DNA from: an uncultured Deefgea sp.
GTDB taxonomy: Bacteria; Pseudomonadota; Gammaproteobacteria; Burkholderiales; Chitinibacteraceae
DNA length: 64,000 bases
Assembly: GCF_947072475.1 (NCBI RefSeq)
Contig: NZ_CAMTIA010000006.1
Location: forward strand, 1 to 64,000
Reading direction: 5' to 3'
Shown: in pieces, positions 47,388-59,874 of the stretch
Position numbering within the stretch: the stretch's first letter is position 1
Layout of the letters: each line of letters opens with the position of its first letter
Notes under the pieces: model-generated
Seen by the model: only the letters and a program-made list of their open reading frames with translations
Database searches by the model: none
Told to the model about the DNA's origin: nothing
Made by a program: the position numbers and the translations under genes

Positions 47388-48253
47388 GCAGTCAGCTTAA
47401 CGGGCAAGCCCAAAGATCTAATTCGTTCAGCTAAGTGCTGCATCCACACCATGGGTGCAGCACTTAGCTGTGACGCTTCAGCCTGCATCGAAGTACGCGC
47501 AATGCCATACAACAACACCCCTTCTAGCTGCACACCCGCCTCTATTTGCTGCGCCAAAAACGTTAAATAGGCCTGCAGTTCTTCCTCCGATGGCAACTGC
47601 CCATCCACAGCAAACATGCACGTCTGAATCCATGTTGGGCACAAAGCGGCCGCTTGCGCTAAGCGGCGCACTACTTGTTGCCGATTCAATCGAATTTGAT
47701 TAACCCATTCATAACCATCCTGTGGCGCTCGATCCACCTTAAACCAAACCTCGCCTTGCAATGACGCCATTTTTTCAAGCGCAAACTGCACATGGGCCTT
47801 ATCGAGCTGACTGCCATTGGTGATCAGCACGACTTTGATTTTCCCACGCAGCGCAAAGCGATCTAGTGCACGCTCAACAATGGCCACACATTCAGCAAAC
47901 TGCCCCGAAGTCGTCGGCTCACCATTGCCTGAGAATGCAATATCATTCAATCGGCGCACGCCATCGGGCACCACTCGAAGCATAAAATCGCCGTTGACAA
48001 TGTCGCCCAGCATCAAATCTAACTCAGACTCCAGTTGCGGCAACGCAATCTCTGGTGCGGAGCCGCGTTGCAAATCAGGCACTTGGCAATACACGCAGCG
48101 CCAATTACAGGCATTGTTTGGGTTTAAATTGATGCCGACCGAAACCCCGCCAGCACGGCGAGAAACCACCGGATAAACATACGTCAAACCGGCAATATCA
48201 CGTCGATGATCATTCACCTGTAGCGGCGCAGTCCATTGTGTTTTAAGCGACAT
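47384..48253 (-). CDS. Radical SAM protein
   Basis: A 289-residue radical S-adenosylmethionine protein. The cluster motif is CNWRCVYC (Cys-X3-Cys-X2-Cys, residues near 49-56); GNGEPTTSGQF is a typical SAM-binding region. It lacks extra C-terminal Cys-rich clusters. The reaction is unknown; proteins of this type, with the GEPTTS motif, resemble wyosine/molybdenum-type small radical SAM proteins only generally. Its start overlaps the end of the universal stress gene by 11 bases, so the two form an operon. Confidence 0.85.
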   Translation of the reverse strand: MSLKTQWTAPLQVNDHRRDIAGLTYVYPVVSRRAGGVSVGINLNPNNACNWRCVYCQVPDLQRGSAPEIALPQLESELDLMLGDIVNGDFMLRVVPDGVRRLNDIAFSGNGEPTTSGQFAECVAIVERALDRFALRGKIKVVLITNGSQLDKAHVQFALEKMASLQGEVWFKVDRAPQDGYEWVNQIRLNRQQVVRRLAQAAALCPTWIQTCMFAVDGQLPSEEELQAYLTFLAQQIEAGVQLEGVLLYGIARTSMQAEASQLSAAPMVWMQHLAERIRSLGLPVKLTA

Positions 48254-48698
48254 GCTCAGGCGCTCTCACCAATAAAACCGGCGTTTTAGCATGCCGAAGT
48301 ACGCCCTCAGCCACACTACCCAGCAACAGATGCGTCAAGCCGCCATAGCCATGCGTACCCATGACCAACAACTCGGCATGCCATTTTTCACCCTCATCGA
48401 CAATCGTGCGGGCAATTTGTCCGCCCCAGATTTCTAGCAAAGCCACATCCACCGTTAAACCCAGCTCTCGTAACTCTTCAGCTCTTGAATCCAGTAAGGC
48501 CTGCCCGCCAATGCGCAGCGACGCCTGTAATTGCGGCACGTCCAAAAACTCATTGGCACTCCAAGCAAACTGCGCAAGGTCAATCACATGAATCAACCGA
48601 AGTATCGCCCGCTGCTCCCCAGCAAGGCGCTTGGCTTCTTGTAGTGCCGCAGCACTGGTATCACTGTGATCGACTGGCACTAAGATACGTTGATACAT
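48243..48698 (-). CDS. Universal stress protein, UspA family
   Basis: A 151-residue single Usp domain. It starts MYQRILVPVDHSDTSAAAL and carries the ATP-binding pattern G-X2-G-X9-G-S in GTHGYGGLTHLLLGS. It is the first gene of a two-gene operon with the radical SAM protein, overlapping it. Role in stress is inferred from the family. Confidence 0.92.
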   Translation of the reverse strand: MYQRILVPVDHSDTSAAALQEAKRLAGEQRAILRLIHVIDLAQFAWSANEFLDVPQLQASLRIGGQALLDSRAEELRELGLTVDVALLEIWGGQIARTIVDEGEKWHAELLVMGTHGYGGLTHLLLGSVAEGVLRHAKTPVLLVRAPEHVA

Positions 48699-48806
48699 AG
48701 GGCAAACTCCTCCAAAATAACGACTTTAGCCTTACAAGGTAAAGCTTATTGCAGCAATGCGCTGACACGCTTAAACTCAAAGCAAGATCAATACTTAAAA
48801 CTAACT

Positions 48807-49241
48807 ATGCCACGAATTAAACTCGACTTACCAGAGTGCAATCTATTTCAGTGCAATATTACGGTTCGAATTACCGATATTAACTATGGCCAGCATTTAG
48901 CGCATGATGCCTTACTGGGCTTACTGCACGAAGCTAGGCTGCAATGGCTTGCCAGCCTTGGTTATCGCAGTGAAGTTGACATCGGTGGCGCTGGTTTGAT
49001 TTTAAGTGATGTCGCCGTTATTTTTTTACACGAAGCCTTTTATGGTGACGTGTTGCAGATTCGCCTTGGGATTGACGAAATCAGTCAAACTCGGTTTGAA
49101 CTTTATTATGATGTCAGCACCCAAGTACATCCAATTGCTAAAGCAAAAACAACCATGGCCTGTTTTAGCTATACCGAACGAAAAATTACGTCCCTGCCCA
49201 TCCTTTTTCGGCAGGCGATTAAAAGTCAGGAGCAACAATAG
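48807..49241 (+). CDS. Acyl-CoA thioesterase, 4HBT-like
   Basis: A 144-residue hotdog-fold protein. The start MPRIKLDLPECNLFQ and the motif TDINYGQHLAHDALLGLLHEAR resemble the active region of 4-hydroxybenzoyl-CoA thioesterase-type enzymes (D-N-GH--). The frame opens at 48690, but the ATG at 48807 gives the usual length; no strong ribosome site marks either start. Substrate unknown. It precedes the TerB-like gene by two bases. Confidence 0.8.
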   Translation: MPRIKLDLPECNLFQCNITVRITDINYGQHLAHDALLGLLHEARLQWLASLGYRSEVDIGGAGLILSDVAVIFLHEAFYGDVLQIRLGIDEISQTRFELYYDVSTQVHPIAKAKTTMACFSYTERKITSLPILFRQAIKSQEQQ

Positions 49242-49243
49242 AA

Positions 49244-49657
49244 ATGAAAAAATACCCCAGCAATAGCCCAGAAGCCATGGCACGCATCCTAGTCATGCAA
49301 ATGATGTGTGACGGTAGCTTTGATCCAGAAGAAATCGAAGAACTAGAGCACTTACGTGCCTATGAAATTCTTGGCATTACCCGCAAAGGCTTCATCCAAG
49401 TATTACAAGCTTATTGCGCCGACATTAGCGATGAAGCCGATGAAAACGGCCAGATTCGTTTAATTGATAAGCAACGCATTGACGATCTACTTGAAACCAT
49501 TGATGAGCCACAAAAACGCCTGCAATTGGCGGCGCTGGCATTGGACATCGCCAAATCAGATCAAGAAATTTGCGATGCCGAACTGGCCGTATTTAGCCGC
49601 ATGCTGAAAAAATGGCATTTATCGCTGGATGATTTAGCCCTTGCTTTTGGCAACTAA
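49244..49657 (+). CDS. TerB-like helical protein
   Basis: A 137-residue all-helical, acidic protein that resembles the tellurite-resistance TerB family: MARILVMQMMCDGSFDPEEIEEL and LALDIAKSDQEICDAELAVFSRML each show the D-G-x-x-x-E / D-x-x-x-x-x-E metal-binding-like helix patterns of TerB repeats. It starts two bases after the thioesterase gene, in one operon. No ter operon is present, so tellurite resistance is not implied. Confidence 0.65.
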   Translation: MKKYPSNSPEAMARILVMQMMCDGSFDPEEIEELEHLRAYEILGITRKGFIQVLQAYCADISDEADENGQIRLIDKQRIDDLLETIDEPQKRLQLAALALDIAKSDQEICDAELAVFSRMLKKWHLSLDDLALAFGN

Positions 49658-49848
49658 GTACATCCTCTGAGCTCAACGCACCCCTGAGCTCGACCGGATT
49701 GCATCGAGCCAGCGCCTTCGTTCATTGACGACAGCACAAGGCGTTGGCGAGGTAAGTCGATCACGAGAATCAAAACCACTGCGGCACTGCGTCGCAAAAC
49801 TACCGCTCAAAGCGCTACCGGCCTTGAGAATCAGCGACCAATCTCCCA

Positions 49849-50337
49849 ATGCAAAAAGCCAGCTTTAATGCCGTTTTTGACCCACACTGCCAACTATTGA
49901 TACTAGGCAGTTTACCTGGCGACGCCTCGCTTACCGCAGGGCATTACTACGCCCACCCGAGAAACGCCTTTTGGCCCATCATCAGTCAGCTCATTGACGT
50001 CGACTTAACACAACGCCCCTTTGCTGAACGCTACACCCTCATCAAGCAATACGGCATTGCGCTCTGGGATGTGGTGCAACAAGCGAGCCGTGTTGGCAGC
50101 CTAGATACAGCGATTCAAGCGCCGCAATTGAACTCGCTACACACTTGGTGCGCCGAGCTCGATCAATTGCAGTTAGTGGCCTTTAACGGCCAAACCGCCG
50201 CTCAATATGGCAGCAAACTCATCCCTGGGTATATAAAGCAAATCGTTTTACCATCGAGTAGTCCGGCGTATACCCTGAGTTTCAATCAGAAATGCCATAC
50301 TTGGCGCACTGCGCTTGCGCCCTATTTAAAAACCTAG
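49849..50337 (+). CDS. DNA-deoxyinosine (hypoxanthine) glycosylase, UDG family 6
   Basis: A 162-residue uracil-DNA-glycosylase superfamily protein of the hypoxanthine-DNA glycosylase (HDG) type. Signature segments are LLILGSLPGDASL with YYAHPRNAFWP and the C-terminal LPSSSPAYT. It removes deaminated adenine (hypoxanthine) from DNA. It overlaps the ABC1 kinase gene tail to tail (CTAG). The 190 bases in front (49658-49848) hold no visible feature. Confidence 0.88.
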   Translation: MQKASFNAVFDPHCQLLILGSLPGDASLTAGHYYAHPRNAFWPIISQLIDVDLTQRPFAERYTLIKQYGIALWDVVQQASRVGSLDTAIQAPQLNSLHTWCAELDQLQLVAFNGQTAAQYGSKLIPGYIKQIVLPSSSPAYTLSFNQKCHTWRTALAPYLKT

Positions 50338-52019
50338 CGCTCATCTTTACCTGAAGCCCAAATCGCAAACATCAGCCACATGGCATTCACCAAAGCCACG
50401 ATAAAACCCAAAAATCCCAACAATGGCATACCAAATAAAGTCGGGCCGGTTTTAATCGTCATGGCAATCGACGAACCAATAATCAAGGCCCCAGTCACAA
50501 TGCCCATGGTTAAGCGATTGGCACTTTTAGCCAGTAAACTGCCAAAACGATCCAAGCGCTTTAAATCCAAATCGACCTTCAAACTCCCGCGCCTCGCTTG
50601 CTTGATCAATTTACCAATATCACTGGGCAAACCGGACAACACACTGAAGGCTTCAAACACATTGTCTTTGCCGGTTTTAAGCCAAGCTTTAGGACTCAAG
50701 CGCTCAAGAATGACTTCTTTTACAAAAGGCGTCAGATGCGGCACCATTTTAAAATCCGGATCAAGCTGCCGTCCCAAGCCTTCCAAGGTGATCAGCGCCT
50801 TAAACAGCAGCGTCAAATCCGATGGCAATGTGATTTCATGGTCGCGCATAATGACGGCAACATCGTTGAGCATATGCCCAAAAGGAACGTCTTTTAGCGG
50901 TAGATTTTCGTAATTAAACATAAAATCGGCAATATCACTGGCCAATTTAGTTTCATCCACTAAGGTGTCACCCGTCCACTCCAGCAACACATTCAAAATG
51001 CCGTGCTCATCACGCTGAGCTAATGCCGCCAATAAATCGACGATTTGATCGCGTCGTGGCCGAGGCAATCGCCCCACCATGCCAAAGTCTAAAAAGGCAA
51101 TCCGGTTGCCCGGCAAATACTTCACATTCCCCGGGTGCGGGTCCGCATGAAAATAGCCATCAATCAGCACCATTTTGAGTACCGCATCCGCGCCACGTGC
51201 CGCCAATATGGTTCGATCCATACCCGCAGCATCGACCGCAGCTAAATCATTGCCCGCAATGCCGCCAATATAGCTTTGCACGTTCAAGCTCTCGCCAGTC
51301 CATTGCCACCAAATGCGCGGAATTTCAATATCGTCATGCCCAGCAAAATTTTGTACGAAGCGCTCTAAATTGCGCGCTTCAGTCGACAAATTAAGCTCTC
51401 GACGAATTGACTTGGCAAACTCATCGACAATGCGCACCGGCTGATAGCGGCGCAAATCAGGAAATTCAAATTCGGCCAAACTGGCGACATGCCGCAAAAT
51501 ACGTAAATCGGCCTCAATTTTGGCGATAATCCCTGGGCGACGGATTTTAAGCACCACCTCAGTGCCATCTTGCAATTGCGCTCGATGCACTTGGGCAATC
51601 GATGCCGAGCCGACCGGGATAGGATCTAAAGCCTTAAAAATCACATGCGGATCATCGCCTAATAATTGCTGTAATTCGGGCAATAAAACGGCAAAATCCA
51701 AAGGCGGCACTTCACTTTGTAGTTTTTCAAATTCAGCAATCCAATCCGGGGTAAACATATCCACCCGAGTGGCCAAAACCTGCCCCAATTTGATGAATGT
51801 CGGCCCCAATTGCTCTAATGCTTTTCGCACCCGTACGGCAGGCTCTAACAACTCAACTTCATGCTCGCCGGGCAAATGCAAAGCATCACTAGCGCGTTCT
51901 ATGCCTTTGTTCAAGCCTAATTTTTGCACCAAATTGCCAAGACCATAGCGAATTAAAATCGCTACAATCTCCCTCACTCGAGGTAAATCTCTGACAACAG
52001 TGAACGTTTCTTTCAGCAT
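50334..52019 (-). CDS. ABC1/UbiB-family atypical kinase
   Basis: A 561-residue protein of the AarF/ABC1/UbiB family. The family's FIKLGQ (KxGQ) motif and IPVGSASIAQVH (ATP loop), the catalytic-like HADPHPGN and LDFGMVGRLPR are present, and two C-terminal membrane helices (about 505-560) follow. UbiB assists ubiquinone synthesis; however, no ubiE or ubiJ neighbours exist here, so this may be a second, non-ubi paralogue. The symbol is therefore left empty. Confidence 0.85.
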   Translation of the reverse strand: MLKETFTVVRDLPRVREIVAILIRYGLGNLVQKLGLNKGIERASDALHLPGEHEVELLEPAVRVRKALEQLGPTFIKLGQVLATRVDMFTPDWIAEFEKLQSEVPPLDFAVLLPELQQLLGDDPHVIFKALDPIPVGSASIAQVHRAQLQDGTEVVLKIRRPGIIAKIEADLRILRHVASLAEFEFPDLRRYQPVRIVDEFAKSIRRELNLSTEARNLERFVQNFAGHDDIEIPRIWWQWTGESLNVQSYIGGIAGNDLAAVDAAGMDRTILAARGADAVLKMVLIDGYFHADPHPGNVKYLPGNRIAFLDFGMVGRLPRPRRDQIVDLLAALAQRDEHGILNVLLEWTGDTLVDETKLASDIADFMFNYENLPLKDVPFGHMLNDVAVIMRDHEITLPSDLTLLFKALITLEGLGRQLDPDFKMVPHLTPFVKEVILERLSPKAWLKTGKDNVFEAFSVLSGLPSDIGKLIKQARRGSLKVDLDLKRLDRFGSLLAKSANRLTMGIVTGALIIGSSIAMTIKTGPTLFGMPLLGFLGFIVALVNAMWLMFAIWASGKDER

Positions 52020-52112
52020 TAAGTCTTATTTCCTTAAATCAAACCAATAAAATTCGGAATTTTTCAATTTTATGCTTTACAGCCCGATTGCACATCCGTA
52101 CAGTTCCTGCCC

Positions 52113-53078
52113 ATGAAATGGATCATCATTCTAACCACACTTTTAAGCTTGAGCGCACAATCTGTCTATGCCGACGAGGAAATGCCGATTGGCGAAGTTG
52201 CGACCCCAAGTAGCTGGGGCAGCAAGCCTAGCGGCAATTCGGCGAGCAAGGCGAAGCGCAACAAAAAACCCACCGACAAACTGACAGAAAAACAAGCTGA
52301 CTATACACCGGCTCAGGATTTACTTTTGTCGGCGATGAGCTTAATTGGCGTGAAATACACTTGGGGCGGCAACACCCCAGAGTCCGGACTCGATTGCAGC
52401 GGATTTATTCGCTATGTATTTCAAAATTCGATGAATTTAACCTTGCCGCGCACCGCCTTTGAAATGGCGCAAAAAGGCAAAACCATTGATAAAGCAGAAT
52501 TAAAACCGGGCGATTTGGTTTTTTTCAATACCTTAGGCAGAACGTTCTCTCACGTTGGCATTTATCTGGGTGACAATCGATTCATTCATTCACCCCGTGC
52601 AGGGCGCAGCGTTGAAGTGGCCAATATGGGCATTAACTATTGGACCTCGCGCTTTACCGGTGCGCGGCGAATGGCCGATGGCGGCAATACAGAGGGCTTA
52701 AACGTCAACGCCATGCTGGCTGCCAGCAGCAATGAAAACAAACGCAGCGCCGTAGCAACGACCGCAGTCAGCAGTGGCAGCAAGCGGGTGTGTAAAAAAG
52801 TGGTGACCGGCAAAGGTAAGAATAGAAAAACAGTGACGCAATGCTCAACGGTTAGCAGTAAGCCAAGTACGGCACAAGTTCGTACGACAAAAGCACAAAA
52901 AAGCACCGTTACCAGCCGAAAAACCAGTAGCAAAAAAGTAACCGCAACTAAAAAAGTGACGACGGCAAAAAAAACCACCAGCAAAACCACCAACAAAACC
53001 GCCACTAAAACACCGCGTAAAGCCGTCGCTAAAACCAGTACGGCCAAACCGAAAACAAGCAGTCAAAATAAAAAATAA
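52113..53078 (+). CDS. NlpC/P60 (C40) cell-wall hydrolase with basic low-complexity tail
   Basis: A 321-residue exported protein. A signal peptide (about 1-20, cleaved after VYA), linker, then an NlpC/P60 domain (about 65-190) with catalytic Cys95 (GLDCSGFI), His147 (FSHVGIYLG) and His159 (FIHSP). The last 110 residues are almost only Lys, Thr, Ser and Ala. It should cut cell-wall peptide bonds; the tail may bind anionic polymers. It is divergent from the ABC1 kinase and its stop is followed by a terminator. Confidence 0.88.
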   Translation: MKWIIILTTLLSLSAQSVYADEEMPIGEVATPSSWGSKPSGNSASKAKRNKKPTDKLTEKQADYTPAQDLLLSAMSLIGVKYTWGGNTPESGLDCSGFIRYVFQNSMNLTLPRTAFEMAQKGKTIDKAELKPGDLVFFNTLGRTFSHVGIYLGDNRFIHSPRAGRSVEVANMGINYWTSRFTGARRMADGGNTEGLNVNAMLAASSNENKRSAVATTAVSSGSKRVCKKVVTGKGKNRKTVTQCSTVSSKPSTAQVRTTKAQKSTVTSRKTSSKKVTATKKVTTAKKTTSKTTNKTATKTPRKAVAKTSTAKPKTSSQNKK

Positions 53079-53092
53079 TTCATTTCGCCCAC

Positions 53093-53124
53093 AAAAAAGC
53101 CATTCAAAACGAATGGCTTTTTTT
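53093..53124. terminator. Bidirectional terminator between NlpC/P60 gene and astE
   Basis: The stem AAAAAAGCCATTC/GAATGGCTTTTTT has a 5-base loop and A-/T-runs on both sides, between convergent genes. Confidence 0.9.
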
Positions 53125-53136
53125 ATTTTTTTGCGT

Positions 53137-54147
53137 TTAAGCATCAAAATCTTTAGCGGGCACAATCACCAAGCCTGCTCGCAAACCCGGTGGCACATCG
53201 GGATTCGGGAAAATAATCCGCGCGTTAGCTTCTTCAACAATAAATGCCTCACCCTGATCTTCCGCCAAAACCAAACCTTGCGCTAAAGGCGTGAAGTTAT
53301 CGGTTTTAGCATCAATGGCAAATTTAAAATCATTGGTTTTTTTAATCACTTCACGCGAAACACGGAATACTTGCACCTGTTCCGGCACGAGATCTGGCGT
53401 TGGTAACTCGCCTTGAATTAATTGCTGCAAATAGCTCGCCATTTTAGATAAATCGATTTGCTGATTTTCGCCAAATGGACGCGCACTGCCCAATTCAATG
53501 GTAAATGCCGCAGCATTACAATGTCGGCTGGAAAAAAACGAGAAGGTACTCGATACCGTCGATTGCAATAACACCGTATCGACCCCCGCCAATGACAAAC
53601 GCGCGATTTCAACCCTAGAGAAAGCATTGCCCGGCTTAGGCAGCGGATAAATTGCGAATTTTTCAATCAAAGAGCCATGAATTGCGGTATGTAAATCGTA
53701 ATGAAAGCGTGGCTTTTTGGCTGGCGCATTAGCTTGAAAAAACCGCATGATATGCATTTCTAGCATGGCGGCGCGTCTTTTTTCTACGCCATCTTCAACT
53801 TCGGGCGTACGAGAAAAGAGTCGATTCATGTCTTCTTCAACAAACCGACAACCTGATCGCAACGCCGCCACATTGCCAAAAATAAACAGCACGCGCGCGC
53901 GCACTTTAATCGCCCCCAACATGATTTGCTCAATCAATTGGTCGACCAATTCAACCGGCGCAGTCTCATTGCCATGAATGCCGCAAGAAATCACCAGATC
54001 TAATGCCGTGTTGTCGATGTCTTGCGGCTCAAAGCGAATCACCCCCTCATCCATAACCTGTACGCCAGCCCCAGTTGGCAAGCAGTACGGCAAGGCGATG
54101 GCGGTATTTCCTGATAATGTTTCTTGTAAAAAACGACTCATTTGCAC
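53137..54147 (-). CDS. astE: Succinylglutamate desuccinylase
   Basis: A 336-residue zinc hydrolase for the last step of the arginine succinyltransferase pathway, releasing glutamate and succinate. The metal motif is SCGIHGNETAPVELVD (His, Glu), with the second His in HYDLHTAIHGS. Last gene of the astA-astD-astB-astE operon, 66 bases after astB; somewhat longer than E. coli AstE (322). Confidence 0.92.
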   Translation of the reverse strand: MQMSRFLQETLSGNTAIALPYCLPTGAGVQVMDEGVIRFEPQDIDNTALDLVISCGIHGNETAPVELVDQLIEQIMLGAIKVRARVLFIFGNVAALRSGCRFVEEDMNRLFSRTPEVEDGVEKRRAAMLEMHIMRFFQANAPAKKPRFHYDLHTAIHGSLIEKFAIYPLPKPGNAFSRVEIARLSLAGVDTVLLQSTVSSTFSFFSSRHCNAAAFTIELGSARPFGENQQIDLSKMASYLQQLIQGELPTPDLVPEQVQVFRVSREVIKKTNDFKFAIDAKTDNFTPLAQGLVLAEDQGEAFIVEEANARIIFPNPDVPPGLRAGLVIVPAKDFDA

Positions 54148-54213
54148 TTAACCCAAGGGAAACCGATAATGGTGAGCTAATTTTAGCAGGATCAGCCCAT
54201 GACACGGGCGTTC

Positions 54214-58056
<3,843 letters not shown>

Positions 58057-58075
58057 GGTCTTCAACTAAAAATGG

Positions 58076-58103
58076 AATATAACCAATGTAGCAAAGTGTT
58101 GAA
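58076..58103 (-). promoter_or_regulatory. Putative promoter of the ast operon
   Basis: On the minus strand TTCAAC (58098-58103), 16 bases, then TATATT (58076-58081), 20 bases before the astA ATG. This resembles a sigma-70 promoter; I saw no sigma-54 (GG-N10-GC) site of the kind used for ast in enterics. Confidence 0.4.
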
Positions 58104-58164
58104 AAACCGCGTATCGGTACTATCCCCATTGAATCCTTAAGCGGAGTAAGCACTCACTGATGGT

Positions 58165-58662
58165 CTACATCAAGGTGCGCGCCCCTTCAAAGCGCGGAGC
58201 AAAGTAAACATTTTTTAGTGATTCAATCCGAACTCGACCATTACTGGACGGCGCATGAATAAATTTTTCATCGCCAAGATAGATACCAACGTGTGAAAAA
58301 GAACGATCGGTGGTTTTAAAAAACACCAAATCACCCGCCCGCATTTCAGACTGACTCACCGGCCTTGCGGCGGCTGCCATGGCCGCAGCGGTACGTGGCA
58401 GCGTAACACCGAGGGCGTTTTTATACACCAGCAAGACCAAGCCGCTGCAATCTAAACCCGCTTCTGGATTGGTGCCGCCAAACTGGTATTGCGTTTCGAG
58501 TAAGCCCAGGGCATACATCACCACTTCGCGCCCTGCCCCTTCCACTTGAATATTAGCCAGCGAGGGTATTGGCTTGGCAGGCTTATGTTTCGCTGGTTTG
58601 GTGGAGGTACACCCAGTTAGTATAAAAAACCCACAGAGTAAAGAGATCGCAAATTTAATCAT
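58165..58662 (-). CDS. NlpC/P60 (C40) family lipoprotein
   Basis: A 165-residue lipoprotein: signal with lipobox LTGC (Cys18), short Lys/Pro linker, then an NlpC/P60 domain with catalytic Cys72 (GLDCSGLV), His124 (FSHVGIYLG) and His136 (FIHAP). Likely an outer-membrane-anchored murein endopeptidase. The ATG at 58662 lies within the end of the HDAC-like gene (8-base overlap), so the genes are co-transcribed. It is a smaller relative of the hydrolase at 52113. Confidence 0.9.
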   Translation of the reverse strand: MIKFAISLLCGFFILTGCTSTKPAKHKPAKPIPSLANIQVEGAGREVVMYALGLLETQYQFGGTNPEAGLDCSGLVLLVYKNALGVTLPRTAAAMAAAARPVSQSEMRAGDLVFFKTTDRSFSHVGIYLGDEKFIHAPSSNGRVRIESLKNVYFAPRFEGARTLM

Positions 58663-59593
58663 CCACGAGCACTCGAACATGTTCTGTCACACTGCGCGCC
58701 AACGCCGATAAATCATAGCCACCTTCGAGCATCGACACGATGCGCTGCTCACTGTAGCGCGCCGCGACTTTCATTAACTGCTGCGTCACCCAAGCATAAT
58801 CGGCCTCAACCAAGCCCATCGAGCCCATTTCATCCTCCAGATGCGCATCAAAACCGGCCGAGATCAAAATCAATTGCGGCTTAAATTCGTTGAGTAAGGG
58901 TAACCATTGCTGGGTGACCACTTCACGAAACTCGGCACTTTTGGTCGCTCGTGGCATCGCAATATTGTGCATATTCTCCGCCATCGGCACATCCCCTGAA
59001 TAAGGGAAAAACGGATGCTGAAAAATACTCACCATCAAAGCGCGAGGTTCATCCCATAAGCAGTCTTCAGTCCCATTGCCATGGTGCACATCAAAATCCA
59101 CAATGGCCACCCGCTCTAAGCCATACACGGCCATCGCGTGCTTGGCGGCAATCGCGACATTACTTAAAAAACAAAACCCAAAAGCTTTTTCTTTTTCTGC
59201 ATGATGCCCCGGTGGACGAATCGCACAAAAGGCGTTTTGCGCCTTGCCTTGCATCACCAAATCCACCGCTTGAATCCCGGCGCCAGCGCCATGATAAGCC
59301 GCATTGATCGTGTAAGGATTTAACACCGTATCGGGCTCTAAATGCACATGCCCTTGCGCGGGACTGGCAACGGCCAAACGATCTAAATAGGCCGCCGGAT
59401 GCACCCGCAACAACTGCTCACGCGTCGCTGCTTGCGCTGTCACATGCAATAAATAATCCCAAATACCCGCAGAGATCAAGCGATCTTGAATCGCCGCCAA
59501 TCGCTCAGGACATTCAGGATGACCTTGCCCCATTTCATGCATCACACACGATGGATGACTAATATATGCCGTTGCACCACAGGAACCGACCAC
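58655..59593 (-). CDS. Histone deacetylase family hydrolase
   Basis: A 312-residue zinc hydrolase of the HDAC/acetylpolyamine amidohydrolase superfamily. The motifs are GQGHPECPERL, RPPGHHAEKEKAFGFC, the metal-binding VDFDVHHGNGTED and SAGFDAHLEDEMG. An open frame extends to a GTG at 59656, but the GTG at 59593 has an AAGGGG ribosome site 8 bases upstream and gives the usual family start just before ATAYISHPSC. The natural substrate (acetylated amine or protein) is unknown. Confidence 0.85.
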   Translation of the reverse strand: MVGSCGATAYISHPSCVMHEMGQGHPECPERLAAIQDRLISAGIWDYLLHVTAQAATREQLLRVHPAAYLDRLAVASPAQGHVHLEPDTVLNPYTINAAYHGAGAGIQAVDLVMQGKAQNAFCAIRPPGHHAEKEKAFGFCFLSNVAIAAKHAMAVYGLERVAIVDFDVHHGNGTEDCLWDEPRALMVSIFQHPFFPYSGDVPMAENMHNIAMPRATKSAEFREVVTQQWLPLLNEFKPQLILISAGFDAHLEDEMGSMGLVEADYAWVTQQLMKVAARYSEQRIVSMLEGGYDLSALARSVTEHVRVLVDD

Positions 59594-59874
59594 AGAAATT
59601 GCCCCTTGTTGACTATATTCATCTTGCTTTTTATATGAAAAACAAATGCTGATCACATCGATCTATGTTTGCTCAACATGTTCTTTATCGTCGATTCTGC
59701 ACCATCAAGAAAACTTGCGACGTTCTTAATCTTTGCATTATTTCTTACTCGCCTCAAAACCCGTCTTGAGATCAAACATTTTCGGTCCACCTAGTACGAT
59801 ACCTTCTGACTTAGCGCTTGCTCAATAGACCGATTTATTGTTAAGTTTACGCTGCACAGCATAAGAGGGAAAGA

